Of a stretch of 64,000 nt of DNA, positions 34,681 through 46,016 are shown piece by piece; positions within the stretch are counted from its first letter, which is position 1, and each line of letters opens with the position of its first letter. The translations under genes were made by a program, and so were the position numbers. The stretch is from Branchipolynoe longqiensis (taxonomy: Eukaryota; Annelida; Polychaeta; Phyllodocida; Polynoidae). The notes below the pieces were generated by a model that saw only the letters and a program-made list of their open reading frames with translations, did no database searches and was not told the DNA's origin. The DNA lies in contig CM059187.1 of the NCBI GenBank assembly GCA_030323885.1, forward strand, positions 129,648,424-129,712,423. The letters run 5' to 3'.

Positions 34681-34819
34681 TATGTATATCTACACATATA
34701 TATAAATCTCTTGTTTCTATTAATTGTATTCATTGTAATAAGCTTAGCTTCCTTCCCATCTACTAACTATAATGTAACTAACTGTATTATGATTTGCGCA
34801 ACTCAAAAATCTGTCTTCG

Positions 34820-35104
<285 letters not shown>

Positions 35105-35130
35105 ACCAGCAGTTCCTTCCTTGTGTTACA

Positions 35131-35181
35131 TGTCCGTGTCCGTGTCCGTGTCCGTGTCCGTGTCCGTGTCCGTGTCCGTGT
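35131..35181 (+). repeat. (TGTCCG)n hexamer array 30 bp after the kinase donor
   Basis: Eight perfect TGTCCG units. Confidence 0.95.
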
Positions 35182-35275
35182 TGTGAGCGGGGACAGACAA
35201 CAGACCACGGATGCACGTCGTTCTGCACACAGGATTCGGATACGTTGCAAGCTGAACAGAAGCCACCCTGGCATG

Positions 35276-35720
35276 GAAGGAAGCCAAGTCTCTGGAAGCC
35301 CAATCTCGGGAAGCCCAATCTCGGGAAGCCCAATCTCGGGAAGTTCATTCTCGGGAAGTCAGTTCTCGGGACGCCCATTCTCTGGAAGTCAGTTCTTGGG
35401 ACGCCCATTCTCGGGAAGTCAGTTCTCGGGAAGTTCATTCTCGGGATATCCATTATCGGGACGTCAGTTCTCGGGAAGTTCAATCTCGGGATATTCATTT
35501 TTGGGAAGTTCATTCTCGGGAAGTCCATTCTTGGGAAGACATTCTCGGGAAGCCATTCTCCAAAAGCCATTCTCGGGAAGTTCATTCTTGAGAAGTTCAT
35601 TCTCGGGAAGTCCATTCTTGGGAAGTCCTTGCTCAGGAAGCCATTCTCGGGGAAGTCCATTCTCGGGAAGCAATTCTCGGGAAGCCATTCGTGGAAAGCC
35701 AGTATCGGGAAGCCATATAT
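35276..35720 (+). repeat. 15-bp minisatellite in the kinase intron
   Basis: About 29 units of GAAGTTCATTCTCGG-type sequence. Since 15 is a multiple of 3, both strands stay open (5-residue repeats such as RMDFP on the minus strand), but no start context or domain supports a gene. Confidence 0.95.
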
Positions 35721-35959
35721 ATATGTTTATATGTATATATAGACATATATAATATGCACAGTGTTTAGTATTAAAGTATGGTTTTAATCAAGCCGACTCC
35801 AGCCGACAATGTAAGTGCTGACCTATGATGTGGCAGTATCGAGTGGGTTAGTGCCAATTCAAGTCACACAATCCAATGAAAGCATAACATTTTTATAAAA
35901 TCAATGCATTTGTCTAAATTTGTTATTACATGTCCAGCTTACATGCAGGTGCTTTACTT

Positions 35960-36222
35960 AAACCTTTATTGCTGCATATAATGTATCTTAACTCAATTTA
36001 ATAGAACATATCACTATCACTGGTACTAGCCTACAATGGTCACCATTTATATATGCATGCGAATTCTAGTTTTAATGTGTATATTTCAAATATCTCCAAA
36101 GTTAGCTATTTATTATCGAAAGTAATCAAAATTAGCGCAAAGTAGATTATAAGCATCGACAAAATATTTCTATTCTTCAAATATTGCTGAAATGCAAAAA
36201 CCATCAGATTATGCAATTTTAC
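35960..36222 (-). mobile_element. MITE-A fragment in or near the kinase intron
   Basis: Minus-oriented blocks (tatctccaaagttagc, gcaaagtagattataag) end at the TIR relic CCATCAGATTATGCAATTTTA. Confidence 0.7.
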
Positions 36223-36280
36223 TTAGCTAAATCTGCAACAAACGGCTTGTCTGGAGCTACAATTTCTTCTCACTCCACCA

Positions 36281-36647
36281 CCACCAGACGGGGTGGCCGA
36301 ATGAGTAAGAGCGTCCGTCTCCTGTTTTGGGAGATCGGGAGATCAGAACCCATGAGTTCATGGGTTCAAATCCTGGTCGAGTCAAACCAACGACTTAAAA
36401 ATTGATACTTGTCGCTTCCTAGCCTGGCGCTCGGCATTATTAGGATAGGTGAAGGACTGGTTGGCTCAGTGTCAGGATAATGTGACTGAGTGGGATATCA
36501 CTGATATTATCAGGTCATGGTGCTGGCGGCCTGGTTTCTCAGTGGGGCATCACTATAAAGTTGCCATGAGTGTGCACTGTCACAAGTCGGTACCCGTCCT
36601 GATATGACCTTAGATGTTGCTAGGACGTAAAACAACAAACAAACAAA
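36281..36647 (+). mobile_element. SINE T1, complete, with target-site duplication
   Basis: A tRNA-derived head (A-box-like GGTGGCCGAATGAGT, then B-box-like GGTTCAAATCC), a ~230-bp body (GGCTCAGTGTCAGGATAATG, GCAGCACTATAAAG-type block) and a GACGTAAAACAACAAACAAA tail. Flanked by TCTCACTCCACCA at 36268-36280 and 36648-36660. This is the reference copy of the family. Confidence 0.93.
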
Positions 36648-36984
36648 TCTCACTCCACCAGGACTTGATGATCAGTGCTTTCAGCTAGTCGGATTGGTTA
36701 ACGCTAGGCATTATTAGTTTACTAGCTTAGTAGCTATGTGTTTATCTCATTGTGTGTCTGTGTGTAAACAATACCTTTACCCTGCTTGTATCAATAACCC
36801 GTTGACTGTTTGAATCATAGGAATTGTTGTTATTATCATCACTAAAATAACAGAGAGCGGGTTAGGGAAGCTTTCGTGAGTAAATCATGTGATGTAACTA
36901 AATACACAGGACGTCAACATTGTCGCAACCCAGTGTGTTTCCACTTGTGGATTTTGAGATTTGCTGACGGTGTGAATTAGAGTA

Positions 36985-37265
36985 TAATGCCTGGTACACA
37001 CCTACCATATAGGATTCGCGCACTAAAACTCACGACTCGACCCGACCCGCTTAAAACTGAAAACGGGCCGATTCATTTTTTGAATCGCGAATCGCAATCG
37101 TAATCGGCCCCTTTTAGCCCTAAAACTGAGGTTTTATTCGCGAATCGTAATCGCTAGGTGTGTGCGGGGAGTGCACACCTAGCTATTTGTGTGCGTGAAA
37201 CGGGCAGTTTTAGATCGTATAAGGTAGGTGGGTGCGCACAAACGGTAGGTGTGTACTAGGCATTA
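36985..37265. mobile_element. TIR element, 281 bp
   Basis: The 22-bp ends, TAATGCCTGGTACACACC at left and GTGTGTACTAGGCATTA at right, are inverted with one mismatch. Internal GATTCGCG/CGCGAATC blocks add symmetry. It has no coding capacity. Confidence 0.85.
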
Positions 37266-37914
37266 GTTGCGCTATTCATGATATCTGATATGTGGCTTTC
37301 ATGTATTATAGGGTCTTTGTATAAACATAGACACTAATAAAGTCTGTACTAGACTACTAAATGACTGAAACGTACAATCCTCCAAGCATTGTTTATCCCA
37401 TCATTACTAACAACCTACTTACTCAAACTACTTCATGTAGTCAAAGAACACACCTGAGGTATTAACCTTTTAAGCATAACCCTATAAGCTAACCACACTC
37501 TATCTAACAGAATAAACAAACCATTCTACTAACACTCACTCCATCTCAAAATGTAACTCCAACAATATGATAGTTTTGCAATTCACAACATAGTAGGCAT
37601 ACAAACCTATGAAGGGAAACTATGCACCTAACCACTCCGTAATACAAAGGTCTAACCAATACACATGTGTGTATCAAGTGTGTAGGAATACAACATATAA
37701 CTGCTATGTTTGTATGTGAATTGTCAAACTATACCATATGTAAGTCTTTGAATGTTTTATATTGTTATTTCAGCTGATTTGGGCTAGCTACATATATTGT
37801 AAATAACTGTATTGTCACATGGCTGGAAGACCAGTGCCACGGCACTGACAAAAGACTTTATTTAATGAATAAACTATATTTACCAAAAAAAATGTAGAAG
37901 ACAGAGACCCAACA
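37266..37914 (+). other. No gene; possible A-tailed retroelement end
   Basis: 37360-37860 is AT-rich and lacks motifs. 37857-37891 (TTTAATGAATAAACTATATT then an A run) looks like the 3' end of a non-LTR element, but I cannot assign a family. Confidence 0.3.
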
Positions 37915-38122
37915 TGATATCCTACTCAGTCACATTATCCTGACACTGAACCAACCAGTCATTGCCTTATCCTAATAATCCCGAGTACCTCGCTAGGAAG
38001 CGATAAGTATAAATATTTAAGTCATTGGTTTGACTCGACCAGGGTTCGAACCCATGGGATCGAATCCCACGGTCTACAAAAACGGGAGAGGGACGCTCAA
38101 CTCGTTTGGCCATCCCATCTGG
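37915..38122 (-). mobile_element. SINE T1, 3'-truncated
   Basis: Minus copy with head (CCAGATGGGATGGCCAAACG) and the first half of the body. The tail half is missing. Confidence 0.83.
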
Positions 38123-38231
38123 TGGTTCAACTTCAAGTATAAAAGTATCGTTTAACATTAGACCGTCTTCACAGACTAAGCATACTGAACATTTAGTCTC
38201 TCGGTAGGGTAGGCCTAGTCGAATATAAACA

Positions 38232-39042
38232 ACCGGTCACAGTGGCCTAATTGGTATAGTGCAGCCCTCGCATGCTGAAGGTCGGGAGTTCGGTTCCCGT
38301 TCGAGTCAAACCAATGACTTAAAAATTGATACTTGTCGCATCGTAGCCAGGAGCTCGGCATTATTTTTTTAATATATATATATTTTTTATTGATGAGGTA
38401 TTTACTCTGCCCATAACATTTAAGCTCCCGTTAGAGTGCTTGTTTTCAATGCTGGACAGCTGTGGTGCTGTCTTGATCTGTTCCTTTGCCTAGGAGTGTT
38501 TACCTGTGTCTGCTCAGGTCAGCCTTCTGCAATTTTGGTTGTTAGTAATAGTCCATGTTAGTTTTTTTGTAATTGTCCAGTTTTTTTTGTCTAGTCTGAG
38601 TATGATACCTTAGCCTTCTATGTACATCTACTTGGGTGACATGCAATTATTAGGATAGGGTAAGGACTGGTTGGCTCAGGGGCAGAATAATGTGACTGAG
38701 TGGAATATCGGGTCATGGTGCTGGTGGCCTGATCTCCCAGTGGGGCAGCACTATAAAGTCGTCATGAGTGTAAAGTCGTCCTGATATGATCTTAGATATT
38801 GCTAGCATAAAACAGCATCAAACAAACCTAGCCTGGCACTCGACATTAATAGGGCAAGGACTGGTTAGCTCAATGCCAGGATAATGTGACAGTGGGATAT
38901 CGGGTCATGGTGCAGGCGGCCTATTTCCCAGTGGGACAGCACTATAAAAGTTACCGTGAGTGTGCACTGTCACAAGTCGGTACTCATCCTGATATGCCCT
39001 TCGATGTTGCCAGGACGTAAAACTCCAACAACCAACCAACCA
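38232..39042 (+). mobile_element. SINE T1 dimer with target-site duplication
   Basis: A full T1 (split by RepC at about 38368-38640) with tail AACAGCATCAAACAAA is followed directly by a second T1 body starting CCTAGCCTGGCACTCGAC and ending AACTCCAACAACCAACC. The direct repeat TCGAATATAAACA flanks the whole unit (38219-38231 and 39043-39055). Confidence 0.82.
38368..38640 (-). mobile_element. RepC insertion inside a T1 SINE
   Basis: A reverse RepC 3' end (T-rich start, CTTGTTTTCAATGCTGGACA, up to GATGTACATAGAAGGCTAAGG on the minus strand) splits a T1 SINE at its GGCATTATT site. The SINE resumes at 38645 with GCAATTATTAGGATAGG, so GCATTATT/GCAATTATT is a likely imperfect target duplication. 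Confidence 0.65.
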
Positions 39043-39376
39043 TCGAATATAAACAGTTTACTAATTAGAACACAAGCTTAGATAACTTGTCCCGTCTGCA
39101 ATACCCATAAAGGCAGTGGGGGCGAAGGGGGGGCGGGGTGTCAGTGTCATCCTAGACCAGAATCTATTAAGCGCCTATGGCTGCTAAACCTATCGCCCTA
39201 TACACAAGGTGTAACCGGTTTGTATATGAATTATTGTCCGTTTTCCCAGCTGCTTGCCCTCTGTGCCCCGTTGACACCCGATGAGATACGACCCCTGTGA
39301 CGCCACTCAACACTCGGCAAGGGCCTGACACTGCACCGGTTCGCTTTCATCCCCGCTGGCATTAGTTGTGTTCAGT

Positions 39377-39385
<9 letters not shown>

Positions 39386-39451
<66 letters not shown>

Positions 39452-39830
39452 ACACACTGCAAGTAATGGTGGTGATGTAGTCATATTAATATTATATAGT
39501 CTGTCCGGACCTATATTGCTTTCCGATAGACATTGTAGGTGGCGGCGATGTGGGGTGGAGGGAGGGGGGGAGAGTGGACGGGGGGGGGGGGGGAGGGGAA
39601 TCAAATCAAATATTAAAGGTGGACACATGTGGTTGTGAACGCGGCTCCCCACTGTAGCTCCTCGAGGTTCAGGATCGAGGAAAGTGTGAGCACCTTGGAC
39701 AGTAGGGGTAGAGATGGGAGTGGCTCACATACTTGGAACAACATCCTCACTCTCCGGGCCGGCTGCACTAACAAATCGACATTAATCTCAGCTCCCAAAT
39801 AAATCCGTGAGTTGACATTAATTTGCGAAG

Positions 39831-39896
<66 letters not shown>

Positions 39897-39966
39897 AATG
39901 GGTCTAAGTGCATCTCGTAAATAGTATTTATTTGTTGTCCACTTATCCATAGCAGATTTAGTAGGA

Positions 39967-40005
<39 letters not shown>
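39386..40005 (+). repeat. (CT)n, (AT)n and poly-G microsatellites
   Basis: (CT)n(AT)n at 39377-39448, a poly-G run at about 39579-39592, (TA)n at 39834-39892 and 39972-40004. Confidence 0.93.
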
Positions 40006-40007
<2 letters not shown>

Positions 40008-40144
40008 TTGGTAGGCTATGACCCTCTAGTAGGATGTCAATAGCACCTTATATTCCCAGATGGTCTTCCATCTAAGTGTGAGGGATGAAAGATCTTCGCG
40101 ATTTCGCGGATTTCCGTGATTTTTACTGGACTGCAATCAAGCAG

Positions 40145-40390
40145 CACGATCAGCGTATACTAATAATACATTGTTTAAACGCCGTTGGGCTATCAGTGTA
40201 TACTAATACGTTGTTCAAACGCCGCAGGACTATCCCTGTATCAGCATATACTAATATGTGGTGCATACACCCCAGCACTATCAGCGTATACTACTAATAT
40301 GTGGTGCAAACACCGCAGCACTATCAGCGTATACATCAGTGGTTCAAATGCCGCAGCAGTATCAGCGCATACTAAGAGTAATACAATGTT
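40145..40390 (+). repeat. ~50-bp degenerate tandem repeat
   Basis: Five units of CAGCGTATACTAATA...TTCAAACGCCGCAG-(C/A)-CTAT. Confidence 0.87.
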
Positions 40391-40949
40391 AGCTTCAACG
40401 TAAGTCTTTAGGTCGACTAAGCCCTATTAGGCCAATCGTGTGACCTCATTAGCCGCCCCTGACCAAGTAGGCCTACTGTGCCCAGTCATAGAGGGTGAAG
40501 GTGAAATGAGGTGGATGTTGCCCCTCCCCTCCAGGTTGGATAGTCAATGCTGTTCGTTCAATTCTATAATTATAATTAATCAATTTGGGTAATTTAAATT
40601 TTTACATTTATCAATTAAAATTGCGTCTGCCATTGGGACTATGTATGGTATGAGGGAGGTTGAGACATGGATGACATAACAGTAAATAATAACAGAGCAA
40701 TAATATGTACATGAGAAATGCAAGCAGTACGCATATACTTGGCAGTCTAAATGTATCTGAGGATGTGCATGCATGTGTTTTGCGTGCATCCGTTTGAAAT
40801 TTGTCAGTTACACTGTATATAAACGGAAAACGTTTTTTATTATTGAATGTAACAAGGAGTGAACCATATGGAGTGAGATATGTGCATTTGAAAGTTTTTG
40901 ATTTTCAGATCTTTTGTATTAGCAGCAGCCGTTCCATGCTGGCCTCATC

Positions 40950-41535
40950 AGCCAGGCCTGAGCATTAATAGTTTGATGGTATCTGCATCAAATACACAGA
41001 TTTTCGGTTTTAATGCTATGATGGCAGCAGCCGTTCTGGTTGTGCCTATGCATTAGCATTTGGACGGGGTCCATCGCAAATGGGCTGGATATTCTACAAT
41101 CCAGCCAGACCTGAGCATTAATGGCTTGACAGGATCTGCTGAAAATGTGTAGATCTCCACACTTAATGCTATGATGGCAGCAACTGTTCTGGTCATGTGT
41201 TATCGTTTGGATGGGATCCATCGCAAATGCGCCTGGTTCTGGGCTTAATGCAATGACGGCAGCTGCTGTTCCGCAATGTATGCACCAGCGGACAGATTGG
41301 GATCGCAGAGCATGCAGTTTGTCATAGCTGAGTGTAGAAACTGATATGGTGCTACGACCCCAGGCCGTCCTCCGACGTATACGCTGTGGAGTGGCACATT
41401 TGCTATGGATCCCGTCCAAACGATAACACATAGGCATGACCAGAACGGCTGCTGCAATCATAGCATTAAACCCAGAAACCTGCACAATTGTGGCGGATCC
41501 TGTCAAACCATTAATGCTCAGGTCCGGCTGAATCA
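40950..41535. repeat. Direct plus inverted ~150-bp repeat cluster
   Basis: Blocks GAGCATTAATGG, TTTAATGCTATGATGGCAGC and GGATCCATCGCAAATG occur twice in direct order (40955-41075, 41107-41235) and once inverted (41389-41525). The 182-aa minus frame lies wholly inside it. Confidence 0.87.
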
Positions 41536-41859
41536 TAGAATGTGCAGTTTGGTGGGTGGTTGCATAGTTTGATGTTTTGAAATTTCTGCCATTGGGACGA
41601 TGTCAATCATATACCGATGTATATGTGATGTTGGATATTCGATGCTACTTGGTCAATTCGATAGATATAAATCAAATTAACCTTTATACAAAATAATACT
41701 TCATTAAAAACCCTAGTACCATGGGCCTATGGCACTAATCCGTTCCTAGAATGTTCAGACCCCAAACAGAAATACTTGCCTTCAGCCCAGTCAGGTTCCA
41801 GGATTAGTAGGTCATCTCACATTGCGTGGTCACCTGGGTCATAGCCACAGGACTTTTTG

Positions 41860-42032
41860 CAAGCTTGTCAAAATTATTTTTGGTTCTTTCAGCTCAAATT
41901 GCTTCAAAACTAGTCATTTTTCATCAAAATGACTGTGAACTAATGATTACTAGCTCATAACGATCAATTTGATATATATTTATCTAAAAAATAAGACAAA
42001 AATTCAAACGCCATCGGACCATGAAACTTTAA
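41860..42032 (-). mobile_element. MITE-A fragment
   Basis: Runs from gcaagcttgtcaaaatt to CCATCGGACCATGAAACTTTAA, the right half of a minus-oriented copy. Confidence 0.75.
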
Positions 42033-42579
42033 TATTAAGCAATGTTTTAAGAACCGACCCAATTTCATGAATTTTCACATTTTCACAGAGAGGTGTTCAA
42101 AATGAGAATCAATTAAGTTTTCTAAGCTGGCTATGTTTTTTTAATGCTTGGGCGCGTTCTTAAGGAGCGATAGATTATTGGTAAAGGGGTTCCACAGTAA
42201 ACTGGAGGTCATTTTGCGGGCTGGGCGTGCAGGAGATGAGGGGTGAGGGGTGAGGGGTGAGGGCTGGCCTGGTGGGGGGTGTAGCTCCATCATGTACTTG
42301 TATATATATGAGCAGGCACAGGCAGTATGTACCGGTCTATTAACAAATCATATCGCTGCTTAGTGATTGATATCAACAACAGCACGCTATATTAACTGAA
42401 GTGTGGATCAATTTACCTGACTATTTCCTACTGAGCTATAGATGCAGGGACAAATCATTGCATCCAACATCCAATGTTGTACCCTGGATGCGCCGGTGCT
42501 CAAGGTGCATTCTTGGGGTTGTGAGGAGGCGGATTCACTGTTAAGTCGCGCCCGGGGAGAAGGCACAAACACTGCCGGC
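42033..42579. other. No gene recognised
   Basis: Contains a short GAGGGGTGAG repeat (42237-42265). Otherwise mixed, AT-leaning DNA. Confidence 0.4.
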
Positions 42580-42722
42580 ATGGGGGGGGGGGGGGGGGGG
42601 GGGGGGGGATAGAGAGGTCGCGTCAGGGAGAAGTCGCGGGCACGTTGAGGTCGTCAGGTCGTGAGGGCATCCCACGTGGCTTGGCAGCAGGGAGCCCCTC
42701 CTTCCGCACTGGGGTGTGTGTA

Positions 42723-42773
<51 letters not shown>

Positions 42774-42806
42774 TTATACATATATAGAGAGAGCGAGAGA
42801 GCTGCT

Positions 42807-42862
<56 letters not shown>
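42580..42862 (+). repeat. Poly-G run and (AT)n microsatellites
   Basis: About 26 G at 42583-42608, then (TA)n at 42722-42769 and 42811-42861. Confidence 0.95.
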
Positions 42863-42864
<2 letters not shown>

Positions 42865-42954
42865 TGAGCAATTATCTTTATATATACATATTGGAAACAG
42901 TTCTCTCTTTCTTAAACGGAGAACGTATGTTGGCAATGCGGATGAATGGTCCAG

Positions 42955-43150
42955 TGGGTGTGCGTGTGCGCGTGCGTGGTGTGGTTGTGGGTATGGGTGC
43001 GTGTGGGTGTGGGTGTGGGTCTGCGTGTACGTTTGGGTATTTGTTTGGGTATGGGTATGGGTGGGTGTGTGTGGGTGTGGGTGTACGTGTGTGTGGGCGT
43101 GTGCGTGTGGGTGCGATTGTGGGTGTGCGCGTGTGCATGTGCGTGTGGTG
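42955..43150 (+). repeat. GTGCGT / GGGTGT-rich tract
   Basis: G/T-rich hexamers without a clean period. A CAGTGT repeat follows at 43178-43215. Confidence 0.87.
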
Positions 43151-43506
43151 TCACCAGGCGAGGTGCGTGACGCGCAGTGTCAGTGTCACTGTCAGTGTCA
43201 GTGTCACTGTCACTGAATGGGCAGGAGCCGATGACGTAGTGACATGCGCACCACTCAGCACCCGTGACGTAAAGACGTCAGGGCGCCGACGGTTAGTGAC
43301 GGCGTCCCCTCCAGGGACCTCCGGCACGCCAGGACCTCCTCACCACGCCCCCCCCCCCCCCCCCACCACCACCACCCCCATCCCACTCCCACTCCCACTC
43401 CTACTCCCACTCCCACATCCCACCCTGATTACACAGGCCGGACGGCTACTTGACCAAGCATATGTATGGAGAGTGACCACACCGGTACAGTCCGAATCGT
43501 CAAGAC

Positions 43507-44004
43507 TTAAGCCCTGTTTACACGGGCGATTTAAAATGCTTCATATGAAACCACTTGCCTAGATCGACTCACATTTGGCATGTAAACGCGACTCTGAGGC
43601 GTTTTAGGGCTGAATCGCTTCATATGAAACGGTTCATCAATACCACCTCGCGAGGTAGTATAGATGAAGCGATTCAGCTGGTTCCCAGCAGTGTTAGGGC
43701 CCGATTAGGCCGAAATCTAGTGAATGCGATCATATTTAACAGAATTTCATACTCAAATAATGAAATTTAATTAAATTAACCTTAAATTCCAAGCGATATT
43801 AACGTAGCAGCTTCATCTGAGTCGAATCGACGAGTGTAAACTAAACACCTAGCAGTGCTCGCCGGCTACAGGCGCACCACAGGCTGCTGGTTCCCGGTCG
43901 CCGACACACTTTCAAACTCCCTCGTGTAAACGCACCACTACATCGCTTCATATAAATCGATTTGTCTAGATCGTTTCACAATTCCCCGTGTAAACAGGGC
44001 TTAA
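43507..44004. mobile_element. TTAA-flanked foldback element (GTGTAAAC family)
   Basis: TTAA-bounded, with 20-bp identical inverted ends containing GCCCTGTTTACACGGG. GTGTAAAC/GTTTACAC motifs recur inside, and an internal palindrome TACCACCTCGCGAGGTAGTA lies at about 43641. The TTAA site suggests piggyBac-type mobilisation. Confidence 0.85.
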
Positions 44005-44035
44005 GAGATCTGGTTTGTTTCTCATGGTTTCGAAA

Positions 44036-44262
44036 CCCGACCGAGTCAAACCAATAACTGACCAAAAGGACACTTGCCACTACCGAGCCTGGTGATTAGT
44101 ATTAATGGGATAGGGCAAAGCCTGGTTTGATCAGCATCAGGATAATGTGACTGAGTGGTCATATGCCAATGACCCAGTCTTCCAGTAGGGCAGCACTGTA
44201 AAGTCGCCCGGAGTGACACTGTCCTATGTCTTGATATGATCTTTGATGTTCCTAGGAAGTAA
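44036..44262 (+). mobile_element. SINE T1, head-truncated
   Basis: Begins near GACCGAGTCAAACC, with a diverged body (GGATAATGTGACTGAGTGG, GCAGCACTGTAAAGTCGCC) and a GGAAGTAAAGACC tail. Confidence 0.8.
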
Positions 44263-44612
44263 AGACCACCCACTCCCCCCACCCCCCAAAAATACCCCCA
44301 AAAACAAACATAGACGTGTATGTTCTAACTTCTAATCGACGCTCACGAAGCAAGGTCTACGGCGCGTGCATAGAAACTGGTTGAGATTAGTTTTGGTTGT
44401 TGTTTGTTGTTGAGAGTAATGTTGATATGCTTTTAGCTTTTATTTTTCTATTGATTATTTCTATGGTGTAAGTAATGTAGCTGTGATTTTTTTTAAATGG
44501 GGAAATCACCTCATAAGCGTTGTACTTCTGCTGTCTCCTTTTTCATGTGAAAAAATTACTGATATAAATATCAACATTGATCATGTGGAAATACATATTT
44601 TATTATTATTAT

Positions 44613-44931
44613 TACATCCTAGCAACACCTAAGGTCACATCAGGATGGGCAGCCACTTGTGGCAGTGCACATTAATGGCGACTTCATAGTGCTGCTCCAC
44701 TGGGAGACCAGGCTGCTGTCACCATGACCCAATCAATACCCCACACAGTCACATTATCCGATATTGTGCTAACCAGTCCTTGTCATATCATATTATTAAT
44801 ACCAGGCGCCAAGCTAGGTACTGGCAAGTATCAATTTTATTAGTCATTAGTTTGACTTGACTGGAATTCGAACTCCCGACCTTCCGCACGGGAAGCCTGT
44901 CCTCTATAGATTCGGCCACCGCGTCCGGTGT
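44613..44931 (-). mobile_element. SINE T1, complete
   Basis: Minus strand: head ACCGGACGCGGTGGCCGAAT, with a tail ending GTTGCTAGGATGTAAT. Confidence 0.88.
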
Positions 44932-45052
44932 TGGCGATTAGTGTGCACAGCGCCCGCCAGGGGAGGCCACCAGGAGCAGCACCGCCTCCAGCACCATCAT
45001 GCTGGTCAAGGTGAGGCATGGGTTGGTGACTGGACACAGAACCTGCTAAGGT

Positions 45053-45388
45053 TGGTTTGGTTGTTGGAGTTTTACGTCCTGGCAACATATAACGTCATAC
45101 TAGGACGGGTACCGACTTGTGACAGTGTGCAATCATGTCGACCTTATACTGTTGACCCACTGGGAGACCATGCCACCAGCACCATGACCTGATAAAAAAA
45201 AGAAGCGATGTCCCATTCGGGGTCACATTATCCTGACACTGAGCCCACCAGTCCTTGCCCTATCCTAATAATGCCGAGTGCCTGGCTAGGAAGCGAGTCA
45301 TTGATTTGACTCGACCGGGAATTGAAGCCTACTTCTGACCTTCCGCATGGGACGCCTGTGCTCTACTGATTGGGCCACCACGTCCGGT
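45053..45388 (-). mobile_element. SINE T1, complete
   Basis: Minus strand: head ACCGGACGTGGTGGCCCAAT, tail ACGTAAAACTCCAACAACC. It lies about 120 bp from the previous copy in the same orientation. Confidence 0.88.
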
Positions 45389-45714
45389 CACAGCTGCTAA
45401 TGGTGCAGTCACACTACGATGTAATGGACAATGTGAGTCTGATGTGAGGGACTTTTCGTCATTTCGTCGAGTCACGTTAAAATCCCGTTACGCTCTCGTC
45501 TCATCCCGTTACACTCTCGTCACATCTTGTCACATCACGATCACTCTTGTCGTCTCTTGTCGGAAGACGTCGAGGTTTTGGACATGTTCAAAAAAGTTTG
45601 ACGAGTTCACAAGACGTTTGCGTCACGTTCCGGTCAGGTTAGGCTCCCGTTTTGCCTTTAGGTGTATATTTGCACAGTCACGTTAGGCTCACATTTTGCC
45701 TTTGGGTGTATCTG

Positions 45715-45842
45715 TATATCTGTGCCTCTGTGTGTATGTGTGTATGTGTGTGTCTGTGTGTGTCTGTCTGTCTGTGTCTGTGTCTGTTTGTGTGTGTATG
45801 TGTGTGTGTGTCTGTGTGTGTGTGCTTCTGTGTGTGTGTATG
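45715..45842 (+). repeat. (TG)n / TGTC-rich microsatellite
   Basis: TGTGTGTCTGTG-type repeats. Upstream (45425-45640) is a loose CGTCACATCTCGT-like repeat of uncertain nature. Confidence 0.88.
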
Positions 45843-46016
45843 TGAAGGTCTTCGTGGCAAGTCATCAAGCACTCCTGGCCATCTCCCCAAGGCGAGCAGG
45901 CGGCGAGCAGGGCGCTCATTACCGGACAGCAGCCCCTTTTTAAAATTTATTTTATATTTTGTTTTATGGCTGCAACAACCCCATGCGTTCTCGATAAGGG
46001 TTCTGGCGGATGTTAT

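Noticed and set aside
42645..43562. 305-aa plus-strand frame
   Set aside because: Passes through two AT microsatellites and a GT tract, then into a TIR element. No coherent protein.
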